64,000 nucleotides of DNA from an uncultured Rhizobiaceae group bacterium (GCA_938010435.1 CALLUS010000001.1:1-64000); one strand, 5' to 3'. Positions 26,918 to 37,202 are shown, numbered from the stretch's first letter. A program made the numbers and translations. Notes: generated by a model not told the origin, from the letters alone.

Positions 26918-28185
26918 GCCTTACGCTCGATAATGGACGGCGATATGCATCCCCGCGCACGGTAAAACATGACGCAGGGTCTCCTATTTCTGCGTCTATT
27001 GCCAGACTTGCTCCGCGATGGACAATAGCGTTTATCGCTTTTGTGGGCGCATTCGTGATCAACGAACCGGCCCCTTACGAACTGTTCCTCGCCATTGCGA
27101 TGGTTGTCTTCCTGTTCTTTGGAATGCGGCTCAGTCAATTGTCGATCTCATTGGCCACATTGTTTGTGATGTTCAACATCGGCGGCATGCTCTCGATGTT
27201 CACAATGTCAGCCTATGGAGACATTCCTCTCTATTTGGCTGTGTCACTATTTCTAGGGCTTTCATCTGTATTTTGGTGTGCTGCCATTGAAGCGGATATG
27301 GGTCGTCTGCGCACCATTATGCGCGGCTATGTGGTTGGTGCGACTATCACGTCTCTGTTGGGAATAGCCGGATATTTCAACGCCTTCCCCGGCGCAGAAG
27401 TGTTCACACGTTATAGCCGTGCCATGGGTGCATTTCAGGACCCGAATGTGTTCGGTCCGTTTCTCGTCTTGCCGTCGCTCTATCTCGTTTATGGGTTGCT
27501 CTATCGCAGCACAAGTTTGGCCCCCGTTCGACTTACATTGTTGATGATCATTGTTCTTGGGCTTTTCTTGTCCTTCTCCCGCGGGGCGTGGGGCGTCATG
27601 GGTTTGTCCGGCGGCTTGCTATATTTTTTACTTCTCGCCACTGAGACCTCTATTCAACAGCGTTTCAAACTGTTGATGTTGGGGGCATTTGGTGTGGGAA
27701 CATTGGTGTTGATGATCGTGATCGCGCTGCAGTTTGAAGTTGTGGCGGATATGTTCGAGCAACGCGCACAGTTGACGCAGGAATATGACAGTGCGGAAGT
27801 GGGTCGCTTTGCCCGCCACGCCATTGGGTTTGCGTGGGCACTGGAAAATCCATTAGGCATTGGCCCGCTCGAATTTGGTAAAATACTGGGCGAAGATACG
27901 CACAATATCTGGGTCAAATCTTTGATGGCTTATGGCTGGTTAGGGTTTGTCTCTTGGTTGATTATCACCGTATGTACTTTGATTGGCGGTGGTCGGCTGC
28001 TCGGTCGCCTTCGTCCATGGCAACCATATCTATTGTGTGCCTATGCGGCTTTCATCGGCCATCTGGGTTTGGGTTGGTTGATCGACACTGACCACTGGCG
28101 CCACTTCTATTTGATCGTCGGTATCATCTGGGGCTGCATGGCTCTGGAAGCTAACCACCTGCGCAGACAAAACGTATATTCATGA
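26914..28185 (+). CDS. Wzy-like O-antigen/exopolysaccharide polymerase
   Basis: A 423-residue membrane protein with about ten helices and the O-antigen ligase/polymerase (Wzy_C) layout. A long periplasmic loop lies around residues 285-335 (HAIGFAWALENPLGIGPLEFGKI, then EDTHNIWVKSLMAYGWLG), carrying the H-N pattern seen near the active loop of such enzymes. The start is a TTG at 26914 that overlaps the previous stop (TTGA) and has GGAG eight bases upstream. It probably polymerises repeat units made by the preceding enzymes. No Wzx flippase gene is in the window. Confidence 0.82.
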   Translation: MSLTLDNGRRYASPRTVKHDAGSPISASIARLAPRWTIAFIAFVGAFVINEPAPYELFLAIAMVVFLFFGMRLSQLSISLATLFVMFNIGGMLSMFTMSAYGDIPLYLAVSLFLGLSSVFWCAAIEADMGRLRTIMRGYVVGATITSLLGIAGYFNAFPGAEVFTRYSRAMGAFQDPNVFGPFLVLPSLYLVYGLLYRSTSLAPVRLTLLMIIVLGLFLSFSRGAWGVMGLSGGLLYFLLLATETSIQQRFKLLMLGAFGVGTLVLMIVIALQFEVVADMFEQRAQLTQEYDSAEVGRFARHAIGFAWALENPLGIGPLEFGKILGEDTHNIWVKSLMAYGWLGFVSWLIITVCTLIGGGRLLGRLRPWQPYLLCAYAAFIGHLGLGWLIDTDHWRHFYLIVGIIWGCMALEANHLRRQNVYS

Positions 28186-28306
28186 TCAACGATAAAGCTC
28201 AGCAAGAACGCATTTTCCCGCCCCACAAAATACAGCACTCAATCCGTGCCAGTGATGAAACTGGTTTGAGGGTTGCTTCTCGCAGCAGTGCATCAGGATT
28301 TGTGCG

Positions 28307-30094
28307 TTAGAAAATGAAGTCGTCTGCAACGAGGTCCGTTGAGGCGATGTCTTCAAGCAAAAGTGTCCCGTAAGAACCGGCATCGATGAAAGCACCGTCA
28401 GCGGTGTCGTTGATGATCAAATCGGTCAATTCGAGACCGAGTCCTTTGAACCAGATGCGATCTACAATGCGATCACCTGCAACAAAATCTGTGATCGTGT
28501 CATTGCCGAAGACAGCATCAAACAGGAACGTGTCCAAACCTGCACCGCCTGTCAGACTATCATTCCCCAAACCGCCGATCAGCGTATCGCGCCCTTCGCC
28601 ACCATCAAGTTGATCATCACCAACCTGACCATTCAAACGGTTCGCACCGGCGTCACCACGAATGACATCATCATGTTCTGAACCATAAACAGCTTCCACA
28701 TCGATGAACGTGTCACCATTTGCTTCGCCATCGAAACCACCTGCGGCCAAGTCAACACCGATAGACGTTTCTGCGTATTGGTAACTGGCCGTATCCGTTC
28801 CGTCGCCACCGTCGATCACATCTACCCCCAAACCACCAAGCAAGATATCTCTACCGCCCATGCCATACAAGGCATCATCGCCAAGGTCTCCTGAAAGTCG
28901 GTTCACACCTTCATCACCCGTTAGCGCATCATCGTAAAATGACCCACGAAGGTCTTCGATGTTGATCAGTTGATCGCCTTCTGCGAATCCACCAGAACCA
29001 AGTCCAGTGGTGAGGTTTACGTCAACCCCAGAACGTGACCAATCATACTCAGCAACATCACGGACACCTTCACCGCCATCCAGCAGGTCTGCTCCACGTC
29101 CGCCAATGAGTGTATCGTTGCCACCACCGCCATAGAGTTCGTCGTCACCTGCACGTCCGACAAAGCGATTGGTTCCGTTATCACCGATAAATACATCATC
29201 AAACTGAGATCCGTGCGCATTTTCTACGTCAGTATATGTGTCACCAACTGCTTCACCACCGTCTCCGGTACCGTTTGCAAGATTGACAAGAACAGCAGCT
29301 CTTGAATCTGCATACACCACGGTGTCTGATCCATCGCCACCATTCAATTCGTCAGCGCCCTCTCCGCCTTCCAACCAGTCGCGGTCTCCACCACCATGAA
29401 GTTCATCATCGCCTTCACCACCTGAAAGATAGTCCATGCCACCAATTGCTTCAGGCTTTACAGCCGTAAAGTTGATTGAATCTACGATGCCGCCGAGACT
29501 GTCTTCTGTGCCTGCACCGCGAATGCCCACAAGGGCCTCACCGGACTCAGGAATTTCAAATGAATAGGTATATTCTGTGAACGCAAAGTCGGTCAGGCCA
29601 ATGCCATTGGCAGAGACTGTGTCGATCAGTTCGCCATTCCACCAAACTTCCATAACGTTGGAAGCCTCCGGAACTCTTGGGCGCGCAGAAAAGAAAATCG
29701 ATAAAGTGACGAATGAACCTGATGCTAATCCATCAAAATTTTGTTGTAGTCCGGAGTTGCCTGTAGAATCCAATTCTAACACGGCATCACCTGTAAGCGC
29801 TGTGCCTACGGTCCCGCTGGCTTGAATTTCAATCGGTCGCGAACCCCATTGTTGCCAACCATCTACTTCACTGAACAGACCCCAACCACCATTGGAAAAG
29901 CTTGAATGACTTTCGAAATCACCGTTTACGGCGAGATCATCGCCAGCCGTGGTATCGCCAAAAATCTTATCATCACCAGCGCCACCGATAATGGTTTGGC
30001 CATTCGTATCGCCAACCAAAACATTATTCGAGTCATCGCCAAAAATTGTTTGATCACCACCAATAACAACGGTGTTTTCCGGTGTAACAGCCAT
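28307..30094 (-). CDS. RTX-type calcium-binding secreted protein
   Basis: A 595-residue acidic protein. Residues 1-50 carry degenerate RTX units (IFGDDSNNVLVGD, IIGGAGDDKIFGD). Residues ~55-210 form a non-RTX beta-sandwich-like region (NGDFESHSSFSNGGWG, WWNGELIDTVSANG) resembling carbohydrate-binding modules, and residues ~215-530 carry many GGxGxD nonapeptides in blocks separated by DVENAHGSQFDDVFIGD-like spacers. The C-terminus (TLLLEDIASTDLVADDFIF) fits an uncleaved type I secretion signal. There is no Sec signal. No type I secretion genes are near. It converges on the polymerase gene, so a surface or matrix role with the polysaccharide is plausible. Confidence 0.9.
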   Translation of the reverse strand: MAVTPENTVVIGGDQTIFGDDSNNVLVGDTNGQTIIGGAGDDKIFGDTTAGDDLAVNGDFESHSSFSNGGWGLFSEVDGWQQWGSRPIEIQASGTVGTALTGDAVLELDSTGNSGLQQNFDGLASGSFVTLSIFFSARPRVPEASNVMEVWWNGELIDTVSANGIGLTDFAFTEYTYSFEIPESGEALVGIRGAGTEDSLGGIVDSINFTAVKPEAIGGMDYLSGGEGDDELHGGGDRDWLEGGEGADELNGGDGSDTVVYADSRAAVLVNLANGTGDGGEAVGDTYTDVENAHGSQFDDVFIGDNGTNRFVGRAGDDELYGGGGNDTLIGGRGADLLDGGEGVRDVAEYDWSRSGVDVNLTTGLGSGGFAEGDQLINIEDLRGSFYDDALTGDEGVNRLSGDLGDDALYGMGGRDILLGGLGVDVIDGGDGTDTASYQYAETSIGVDLAAGGFDGEANGDTFIDVEAVYGSEHDDVIRGDAGANRLNGQVGDDQLDGGEGRDTLIGGLGNDSLTGGAGLDTFLFDAVFGNDTITDFVAGDRIVDRIWFKGLGLELTDLIINDTADGAFIDAGSYGTLLLEDIASTDLVADDFIF

Positions 30095-30347
30095 AGTCTA
30101 TAAACCCTGCTTCTTGCGCACTTGGTGCACGCTTAGCCAGTTTATAGACATAAGGTTGACACCAAGAGGCAAAGAGAAACAGTAAATTATTAGTTTAACA
30201 AATTGTTCCGATATATTCGAAATATTCCGAGAATAATGGCAAAAACCCTTTTCGAATCTGGGATCTCCACGGGTGTTTTTCACGATACATTGACAATCAC
30301 AACGTTCATGCGTTCCATGCTTTTTCAATAAATTTTACGAAATTCTA

Positions 30348-31880
30348 ATGATCCATCCCAGTTTTCACGCCCAACAAACGCCTGATAAAATTGCCTACCA
30401 AATAGCCGAAACGGGCGAAGCTTTGACGTTTGCGCAATTGGAAGCACGATCAAACCAAGTCGCCCATGGATTGCGTAAAATCAGAATCGGTGTGGGCGAT
30501 CACATCGCATTTCTGCTGGAAAATCGATTGGAGATGATGGTTCTCATTTGGGCGGCGCAACGCTCTGGCATCATTTTCACCCCTATCAGTCGTTATTTGA
30601 AACACGAAGAAGCGGCTTTCATTGTTCAAGACTGCGGCGCAAAGGCTTTCATCACATCGCAAAGTTATGGCGACCTTGGCCAAGAGATGCACGACAGTTT
30701 CAGTGCAGATATAACCTGCCTGATGATGGATGCGGTTCAAGACGGGTTCAGCAGTTGGGATGAGCTGGTTATCGATATGCCCACCGAACCTGTGGCACAT
30801 CAGTGCGCAGGGACAGCCATGCTGTATTCCTCCGGCACCACTGGCCGACCCAAAGGCATTTTGCGGGAACAGAAGAACACCAATTTGGATTCTCTCAGCC
30901 CTGTCCTTTTAGCCGTTTGTCGCGATCTTGGTGGCATGTCAGATCAATCTGTCTACCTCTCTCCGGCTCCATTATATCATTCTGCACCCTTGGCGGCGGC
31001 GACTGTGGCAGCGGGATTGGGCGCAACCACCATCATCATGACCAAATTTGATGAAGAGCAAATGTTGAGGGAAATCGAGAAACATAAAATCACCCATGTT
31101 CAAGTCGTTCCCACCATGTTCGTGCGGCTGATGAAACTGCCTGAAACAACGCGCAATCTTTATGATGTGAGTAGTTTGGAAGCCGCACTACATGTGGCAG
31201 CCCCCTGTCCTGTGCAAATTAAACACCAGATGATCGATTGGTGGGGCCCTATTTTATTGGAATATTATGCCGGCTCCGAAGGTAATGGTGTGACCGCTGC
31301 AAAATCTGATGAGTGGTTGCGGAACCCCGGCACAGTGGGGCGTTCGCTATACGGGTCAGTTCACATTCTGGATGATGATGGAACCGAACTTCCCGCAGGC
31401 GAAATCGGCAATGTCTATTTCAATTCAGGATTTGGGTTTGTCTACCACAACGATACGGCCAAAACAGATGCCGCCTTTACCAAGGACGGGTGGTCAACAC
31501 TCGGCGATATTGGTTGGCTCAATGAAGATGGGTATTTATTTCTTACAGACCGCCGCGCCTACACGATCATTTCCGGTGGCGTGAACATCTATCCGCAGGA
31601 AACGGAAGACTTGCTCATCACGCACCCAACAATCACCGACGTTGCGGTGTTTGGCGTTCCAAATGAAGAACTGGGCGAAGAAGTGAAAGCTGTCGTCCAA
31701 CCCGCCGATTTTGTGAAAGCCGGACCAGAGTTAGAAGCTGAACTGATAGCGTTTTGCCGTGAAAACCTTTCAGCCCTCAAATGCCCCAAAAGCATCGACT
31801 TTCAAAAAGAGTTGCCACGAACTCCAACAGGAAAGCTTATGAAACGGCATCTGAAAGATGTCTATTGGCAAGAGAGTTAG
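30348..31880 (+). CDS. Acyl-CoA synthetase (AMP-forming), FadD13-like
   Basis: A 510-residue ANL-superfamily ligase that activates a carboxylic acid through an acyl-adenylate to its CoA thioester. It shows the P-loop-like YSSGTTGRPKGI, EYYAGSEGNG, the ATP-contacting GDIGWLNEDGYLFLTDR and the catalytic lysine in PRTPTGKLMKRHL. The N-terminus (HPSFHAQQTPDKIAYQIAETGE) resembles medium-chain/aromatic acyl-CoA ligases. It stands alone, divergent from the RTX gene across 253 bases. Substrate chain length cannot be judged. Confidence 0.88.
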   Translation: MIHPSFHAQQTPDKIAYQIAETGEALTFAQLEARSNQVAHGLRKIRIGVGDHIAFLLENRLEMMVLIWAAQRSGIIFTPISRYLKHEEAAFIVQDCGAKAFITSQSYGDLGQEMHDSFSADITCLMMDAVQDGFSSWDELVIDMPTEPVAHQCAGTAMLYSSGTTGRPKGILREQKNTNLDSLSPVLLAVCRDLGGMSDQSVYLSPAPLYHSAPLAAATVAAGLGATTIIMTKFDEEQMLREIEKHKITHVQVVPTMFVRLMKLPETTRNLYDVSSLEAALHVAAPCPVQIKHQMIDWWGPILLEYYAGSEGNGVTAAKSDEWLRNPGTVGRSLYGSVHILDDDGTELPAGEIGNVYFNSGFGFVYHNDTAKTDAAFTKDGWSTLGDIGWLNEDGYLFLTDRRAYTIISGGVNIYPQETEDLLITHPTITDVAVFGVPNEELGEEVKAVVQPADFVKAGPELEAELIAFCRENLSALKCPKSIDFQKELPRTPTGKLMKRHLKDVYWQES

Positions 31881-31991
31881 AGGAGTTCACTTTGATATGG
31901 CATCAGAAGTATCCCCAAAATCGGACGATTTCTGGTACATAATTATTCCATCAAAGGTGAAACGCTCTAAAGCAAAGTGCGTAAAATCAAC

Positions 31992-32026
31992 ACCATCAAT
32001 TGCGCCAAGGTTGCGCATTTGATGGT
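31992..32026. terminator. Hairpin between acyl-CoA synthetase and tRNA-Pro
   Basis: ACCATCAATTGCGC (31992-32005) pairs with GCGCATTTGATGGT (32013-32026) with one mismatch around a 7-base loop. On the minus strand it follows tRNA-Pro and is trailed by TTGATTTT, so it may terminate the tRNA transcript; on the plus strand it follows the acyl-CoA synthetase gene. It could serve both. Confidence 0.45.
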
Positions 32027-32063
32027 TCATATCTGATTCCGTCTAAACACATTGTGCTCTAAA

Positions 32064-32140
32064 TGGTCGGAACAGCAGGATTCGAACCTGCGACCCCACG
32101 CCCCCCAGGCGTGTGCGCTACCGGACTGCGCCATGCTCCG
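32064..32140 (-). tRNA. tRNA-Pro(GGG)
   Basis: The reverse complement begins CGGAGCATGGCGCAGTCCGG and forms a 77-nt tRNA with anticodon loop CTGGGGG (anticodon GGG), T-arm GCAGGTTCGAATCCTGC, acceptor 3' strand TGTTCCG and an encoded CCA at 32066-32064. It is downstream of merR/ihfA on the same strand, as in many Hyphomicrobiales. Confidence 0.95.
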
Positions 32141-32295
32141 ACTTCAGCGCGGTGTATTTTTCCACTTTAAACAATGCAAAAAGACGCGAAAACTGACGCT
32201 TCTGTTTGAGACTAAAGGGATGTACTGCGCTTGATGTCCGTTTAAGCTCGTAGATTGTAAATATCAAGCGGCCTGATGGGTTTGATGGCGAAAAA

Positions 32296-32730
32296 TCAAC
32301 GCACCTGATCCAACAAACGTTTGCATTCCAGCAATTCCGTCAATGCATTTTGAAGTTTGGAACGATCGTCACCGGGTGTTTCGCGCTTTTGGCTCACAAC
32401 CTGCGACACAGGAACAGCCTGTTTTAAAGGTTCCGCATCTTCAACTGCGAGCATTGCACCGCCTTCGGCGACCGCCACAACAAAGCGCGGGCCTTGCTCT
32501 TTCAAAATGCGTTGAACGCCTTTGATTGTATAACCTTCTGCATAGAGCAAATGGCGAATGCCCTTGAGCAATTCCACATCTTCGGGGCGATAATAACGAC
32601 GACCGCCCCCACGCTTCATAGGCTTGATTTGTTTAAAGCGCGTTTCCCAAAAGCGAAGCACGTGTTGCGGAAGATCTAACTCTTCAGCAACTTCAGAAAT
32701 AGTGCGAAAGGCGTCTGGACTTTTAGACAC
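32296..32730 (-). CDS. MerR-family transcriptional regulator
   Basis: A 144-residue protein with an N-terminal MerR winged-helix domain: [26 protein letters not shown], the [11 protein letters not shown] wing and [16 protein letters not shown]. The C-terminal half has no cysteines and ends in a short helix ([18 protein letters not shown]), so it is not a typical metal or redox sensor. This is the conserved MerR-like protein found downstream of ihfA and upstream of tRNA-Pro in rhizobial genomes. Its targets are unknown to me. Confidence 0.88.
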   Translation of the reverse strand: MSKSPDAFRTISEVAEELDLPQHVLRFWETRFKQIKPMKRGGGRRYYRPEDVELLKGIRHLLYAEGYTIKGVQRILKEQGPRFVVAVAEGGAMLAVEDAEPLKQAVPVSQVVSQKRETPGDDRSKLQNALTELLECKRLLDQVR

Positions 32731-32860
32731 GAGAACGTTTCCTGATTCTTATTACAAGAAACAAGCATACACCATTCTGTTTGTTCAGAAAATGGGCGTT
32801 GCACACACCGGTCTATTGAGCGTTTCTAACTAACTTGACCGCCAATTCAGATCGACATCA

Positions 32861-33163
32861 TTAAGCGCGATTGAGAGAAAAGGCCTGGCGCAAATAGTAT
32901 TCTACGATTGGAAGGTCGAATGTCCGCAATGAAAGAACGCGGACTGCTTTACCATTCCCCGTCAGCAAGCCCATATCGTCTCGCATTTTTGCCCCTTTCA
33001 AAAATCCAAAATCGATTCCATGAGGCATTGTTCGCAAATGGCAAATTCCACCATAAGCGTCTGAATATGTTGTAATTCTGGGCTTTTTGGTTTCAACGAT
33101 CCCATCACATTTTAAAAGAAATGAACGCGCTTGAACAAACTGCTCAGCATGTTCTGAAACCAT
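32861..33163 (-). CDS. DUF1801/YdhG-like small protein
   Basis: A protein of about 100 residues whose C-terminal half reads like DUF1801 (YdhG) proteins: GGICHLRTMPHGIDFGFLKGAKMRDDMGLLTGNGKAVRVLSLRTFDLP. The N-terminal helix (EQFVQARSFLLKCDGI) also fits. The start is uncertain: ATG at 33163 is used here, while a GTG at 33223 would add 20 residues. It is inserted between merR and ihfA, which are usually adjacent, and shares their strand. The function is unknown. Confidence 0.55.
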   Translation of the reverse strand: MVSEHAEQFVQARSFLLKCDGIVETKKPRITTYSDAYGGICHLRTMPHGIDFGFLKGAKMRDDMGLLTGNGKAVRVLSLRTFDLPIVEYYLRQAFSLNRA

Positions 33164-33263
33164 ATCTTTTTCAAATTGCACGATTATTTTGCACCCAATT
33201 GCTATTTGCGATGCAATTAACACAATGATGCTGACACCATAATGTCAGCATAAAGTGTATTCG

Positions 33264-33578
33264 TTACTTTTTGGCGCGTTTGGAATTGTCTTCTAAAACA
33301 CGGTCTTTCAAAATATTTGAAGGTTTGAAAACCATAACACGACGTGGCGTGATGGGAACTTCTTCGCCGGTTTTCGGGTTGCGGCCAACCCGTTCATTCT
33401 TGGAACGTACTGAAAAAGTGCCGAAAGAAGAAAGTTTAATGCTTTCACCTCGCACGGCCGCTAAACAAATCTCTTCCAGAATGCTTTCCACCAAGGCTGC
33501 AGATTCAGACCGGGACAGACCCACTTTCTGATAAACTGATTCACAAAGATCAGCCCGTGTAATCGTTTTTCCCGCCAT
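33264..33578 (-). CDS. ihfA: Integration host factor subunit alpha
   Basis: A 104-residue HU/IHF-family DNA-bending protein that pairs with IhfB. It shows [52 protein letters not shown] (the DNA-binding arm with the intercalating proline context RNPKTGE) and [16 protein letters not shown]. The start [11 protein letters not shown] at 33578 has GGAAAG upstream; the ORF extends 16 unlike residues further. It follows fabH on the same strand, in the plsX-fabH-ihfA order common in alphaproteobacteria. Confidence 0.95.
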   Translation of the reverse strand: MAGKTITRADLCESVYQKVGLSRSESAALVESILEEICLAAVRGESIKLSSFGTFSVRSKNERVGRNPKTGEEVPITPRRVMVFKPSNILKDRVLEDNSKRAKK

Positions 33579-33744
33579 TTCTACTTTCCCTCTATTAAAG
33601 TGAAACTGCGCCCCAATTAGCCTCACGTCAGAACCAAAACCATAACGTAATCAGCAGGCTAGGACGCATATCGAGTTTCGTCAACAAGCATATCACAAAG
33701 GCATTCCGTAAGGGAACCGTATTATTAGACCAATCGGTCTTTTT

Positions 33745-34716
33745 TTACCAACGGACCAAAACAGCACCCCATGTGAAACCACCACCCATGGCTTCCAACA
33801 AAACAAGATCACCCTTTTTCAAACGACCATCTTCTTTGGCAACGCTAATTGCTAATGGAATCGACGCTGCCGACGTGTTGCCGTGCTGCTCAACCGTCAT
33901 CACTACTTTTTCAGGTGAAATCTTCAGTTTTTTAGCAGAAGCATCAATAATGCGGCGATTGGCCTGATGAGGAATGAACCAATCAATATCATCAGCAGTC
34001 AATCCAGTGGCCGCAAATGCGTCTTCGATCACATCCGTGATCATCGCTACGGCATGTTTAAACACTTCGCGGCCTTGCATGCGCAAGTGGCCGACAGTTT
34101 GTGTTGTTGACGGGCCACCATCCACATAGAGTTTCTCTTTGTGGGAACCATTGGAACGCAGATGACTGGTGAGAATACCGCGGTCATTGGACATGCCAAC
34201 ACCTTCTTCTGCACCAAGAATAATCGCTCCTGCCCCATCCCCGAACAACACACATGTTGTGCGGTCTTCCCAATCGAGAATACGCGAAAATGTTTCAGCG
34301 CCAATCACTAGAATACGTTTGGCTTGCCCTGCTTTGATATATGTGTCTGCTGTGGTGACAGCAAACACGAAGCCCGAACATACCGCCTGCATATCAAAAG
34401 CTGCGCCGTGGCTCATACCCAAGCGTTCTTGAATGTCCACAGCAGTGGCCGGAAATGTGTTGTTCGGCGTCGATGTCGCCAAAATAATCATATCGATGTC
34501 ATCGACCGTCAACCCAGCATCTGAAAGCGCCTCACGGGCCGCCGCTTCACCAAGGTCCGCCGTGGTTTCATCGGGCTCTGCAATATAACGTTGCTTGATA
34601 CCAGTGCGTTGAACAATCCATTCGTCTGATGTATCGACACTTTTTTCAAGGTCTTTGTTTGTGACAACCGTGCGCGGTTTTGCAGCGCCTGAACCAAGAA
34701 CAACTGAACGGATCAT
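33745..34716 (-). CDS. fabH: Beta-ketoacyl-ACP synthase III
   Basis: A 323-residue condensing enzyme that starts fatty acid synthesis from acetyl-CoA and malonyl-ACP. The catalytic cysteine lies in [14 protein letters not shown] near residue 113, the histidine in [12 protein letters not shown] near residue 250, and the asparagine in [14 protein letters not shown] near residue 280. The N-terminal [18 protein letters not shown] and [16 protein letters not shown] are family features. It begins 3 bases after plsX and is followed by ihfA. Confidence 0.96.
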   Translation of the reverse strand: MIRSVVLGSGAAKPRTVVTNKDLEKSVDTSDEWIVQRTGIKQRYIAEPDETTADLGEAAAREALSDAGLTVDDIDMIILATSTPNNTFPATAVDIQERLGMSHGAAFDMQAVCSGFVFAVTTADTYIKAGQAKRILVIGAETFSRILDWEDRTTCVLFGDGAGAIILGAEEGVGMSNDRGILTSHLRSNGSHKEKLYVDGGPSTTQTVGHLRMQGREVFKHAVAMITDVIEDAFAATGLTADDIDWFIPHQANRRIIDASAKKLKISPEKVVMTVEQHGNTSAASIPLAISVAKEDGRLKKGDLVLLEAMGGGFTWGAVLVRW

Positions 34717-34719
34717 ACT

Positions 34720-35811
34720 CTAGTTCTCCAACTCTTTATTGCCGACAGTTTCTGCTTCAGCATTGGCTTGTTCTTCGCCACCGAAACGCGTCTGTTCCAA
34801 ATCAGCAGCAATCTTATCTTGCAGGTTATTGCGCACCATGTTGTGGCCAACATCAATCGCACTGGCGATACCTTCAGCATCGGTGCCGCCATGGCTTTTG
34901 ATTACCACCCCATTGAGGCCAAGGAATACGGCACCGTTGACTTTGCGCGGGTCCATTTTCTGACGCAAATGATCAAATGCAGACTTTGCAAGCATGTAAC
35001 CTATACGCGCCATGAGCGTGCGGGACATGGCATCACGCAAGTACTGGCCCACCTGTTTGGCGGTTCCTTCTGCGCTTTTTAATGCAATGTTGCCCGTGAA
35101 CCCTTCAGTCACAACAACATCTACGCCGCCGAGACCTAAATCGCTGCCTTCCACAAAGCCCGCATATTCCATGCCCGGCAAGTCAATATCCTTAAGCCGT
35201 TGACCGGCTGTGCGAATTTCTTCAAGACCTTTGACTTCTTCAACACCAATATTCAAAAGTCCGACGCGCGGACGTTTCATATCGAACAATGCACGCGCCA
35301 TGGCGCTGCCCATCAAAGCGTAATCAACCAAAGCTTCAGCATCAGCACCGATTGTTGCGCCCACATCCAACACGATGCTTTCGCCCCTTTGGTTCGGCCA
35401 AACAGCAGCAAGTGCCGGGCGCTCAATACCGGGCATCATCCGCAGGCAAAATTTCGACATGGCCATAAGCGCGCCGGTATTGCCGGCTGACACCATAACG
35501 TCAGCTTCACGTTCTTTGACGGATTCCAACGCCTTCCACATGCCTGAAACTTTACGACCATGGCGCAAGGCCTGACTTGGCTTTGTGTCCATGGCAATTG
35601 ATGTTTCACAGGCATGAAAAACAGATTCTGCTTTCAACTGTGGGAATTTTTCAAGCTCCGGCAAAACGGCAGATTCTTCTCCATGCAAAATATATCTGAT
35701 TTCCGGATAGCGGCGACGGGACAATTCTGCACCCGCCAGTACAATTGCAGGGCCATGGTCCCCTCCCATAACATCAAGTGCGATGGTGATCGTTTTTGGT
35801 GTTCTGGACAT
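34720..35811 (-). CDS. plsX: Phosphate acyltransferase PlsX
   Basis: A 363-residue peripheral membrane enzyme making acyl-phosphate from acyl-ACP for phospholipid synthesis. It shows [12 protein letters not shown] at the start, [80 protein letters not shown] and [15 protein letters not shown]. The C-terminal ~25 residues are a variable polar tail. It is cotranscribed with fabH (3-base gap). Confidence 0.96.
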   Translation of the reverse strand: MSRTPKTITIALDVMGGDHGPAIVLAGAELSRRRYPEIRYILHGEESAVLPELEKFPQLKAESVFHACETSIAMDTKPSQALRHGRKVSGMWKALESVKEREADVMVSAGNTGALMAMSKFCLRMMPGIERPALAAVWPNQRGESIVLDVGATIGADAEALVDYALMGSAMARALFDMKRPRVGLLNIGVEEVKGLEEIRTAGQRLKDIDLPGMEYAGFVEGSDLGLGGVDVVVTEGFTGNIALKSAEGTAKQVGQYLRDAMSRTLMARIGYMLAKSAFDHLRQKMDPRKVNGAVFLGLNGVVIKSHGGTDAEGIASAIDVGHNMVRNNLQDKIAADLEQTRFGGEEQANAEAETVGNKELEN

Positions 35812-35933
35812 AAACGCGAGTCAGCCTTTGTCGTTTGAAATGCAAATCGCTTGGACCTGAGAAGATTCTGACGATGCAACACATTATCAAATACACAAGC
35901 CCAAACGTCTTAGCGAGTGTTTGTGACGTAAAA

Positions 35934-36488
35934 TCAGTGTTTTTTGAGGCCAACAAGCGCAGTAAACGGCGAATCGGGAGAAACATCATCACCGTCCCCA
36001 TCTTCTTCAGCTTGAAAGACGGCTCCTTCCTTGCGCGCAAACGGATCGATTCCTAAAGCCATGAACTCCAACCATACGGATGCTATATCGATAGAATCTC
36101 CAATAAATGTCTCCGGCAAGTCATCACCCTCAGGATCGAAAATGATTTCGCCTTCGTCATTTGTTCTGGGGTGAGACAATTTTGACCCATCAGGCACAAA
36201 AAGCATCTCAACAGGTTCTTCCAGTTTTACTTCCAAGGGCTCCATCGTGATCGAACACGGCTGAGTGAAGGTTGCTTTCACCACCCCGATCAATTTCACA
36301 CCATCGCGTTTCCAAGGGGCAACCAGACATTCCCCTTTGAACGATTCAACAGAAACCAGTTCAAACTGCTCAGCAATTTTGGCGCATTCTTCGAGTGTTG
36401 CCGAATGCAAAACCATCTGACCTTTTTTAGGCAAGGTCCGCACATTGACCATGAGTTTGAAGGCTTGTTCATCAAATGCTGAAGACAT
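35934..36488 (-). CDS. DUF177/YceD family protein
   Basis: A 184-residue protein of the DUF177 (YceD) family: KECLVAPW-like segment (GECLVAPWKRDGVKLIGVVKA), FTQPCSITMEPLEVKLEEPVEMLFVP and a C-terminal SIDIASVWLEFMALGIDPFARKEG. In other bacteria and plants YceD homologues are linked to 23S rRNA and ribosome assembly, with conserved cysteines; here one cysteine pair is weak. It begins 2 bases after the cytochrome bc1 chaperone gene, with plsX downstream. Confidence 0.85.
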   Translation of the reverse strand: MSSAFDEQAFKLMVNVRTLPKKGQMVLHSATLEECAKIAEQFELVSVESFKGECLVAPWKRDGVKLIGVVKATFTQPCSITMEPLEVKLEEPVEMLFVPDGSKLSHPRTNDEGEIIFDPEGDDLPETFIGDSIDIASVWLEFMALGIDPFARKEGAVFQAEEDGDGDDVSPDSPFTALVGLKKH

Positions 36489-36490
36489 GT

Positions 36491-37063
36491 TTACGTGGCT
36501 TCCGTTTTGTTAAGTATTGGCGCGCCACCAAACAACACTTCTTGATTTGTTATTTCCTGCTCGTTCAGCGCTTTTAGCAGACTGTGTTCATGCATCATAT
36601 ATGCTGCAAGTGTTGAGGTTTGTGTCTCCACGCAGTGGCCGGTGCTCTTTGTATCGGGGAACAAATTGCGAGAGATAGTTTCGTGTAATTGTGAAGCAAC
36701 ATCTTCTTCCCCTTCGAAAATTTCGTCATAAGCGCCCGTTCTACCATAAAAAACGCGGGTCATTTTGTTAATGCGCTTCGGCACGGTTTGGTCGCCCACA
36801 CCTGCTTCGCGCAAGCCTGCATCCATATCGGAGATGAAAGCGTCGAACAATTCTTGTGAAAATCGTCGCCCGCTTTCACTCGTATCTTTCAAGCGGGAAT
36901 GAATAAGATACAAATGCATGACCATCATTTCAAAGCGGCCATCAAATGTATCAGGTACAATATTTGTTGAATAAAAATCTTCATGCCGCGCTCTCGCCAC
37001 AAGTGATGCATAAACATCGCCAGCGCGGCTTTGTTTTGAGCGCTTGAAAAAAGACTTTAACAT
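36491..37063 (-). CDS. Ubiquinol-cytochrome c chaperone (CBP3-like)
   Basis: A 190-residue protein matching the ubiquinol-cytochrome c chaperone domain (CBP3/UQCC1 type): VARARHEDFYSTNIVPDTFDGRFEMMVMHLYLIHSRLK, FSQELFDAFISDMDAGLREAGVGDQTVPKRINKM and FYGRTGAYDEIFEGE. Mitochondrial relatives help assemble cytochrome b of complex III. It is the first gene of the run ending in plsX/fabH/ihfA and is divergent from bamE, the standard rhizobial arrangement. Confidence 0.9.
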   Translation of the reverse strand: MLKSFFKRSKQSRAGDVYASLVARARHEDFYSTNIVPDTFDGRFEMMVMHLYLIHSRLKDTSESGRRFSQELFDAFISDMDAGLREAGVGDQTVPKRINKMTRVFYGRTGAYDEIFEGEEDVASQLHETISRNLFPDTKSTGHCVETQTSTLAAYMMHEHSLLKALNEQEITNQEVLFGGAPILNKTEAT

Positions 37064-37202
37064 TGGATTTTTCAGCTTCCTGCGACATGGATTGCTTTGA
37101 TATAAAGTGTTGTAGGCTTGTTTTCACGGATATAGGTTCTTATGAACGAATGAAACAAGCCCCTTGGGTGCGTCTTTTAAGGACGCGGGTGGAGAATACG
37201 AT

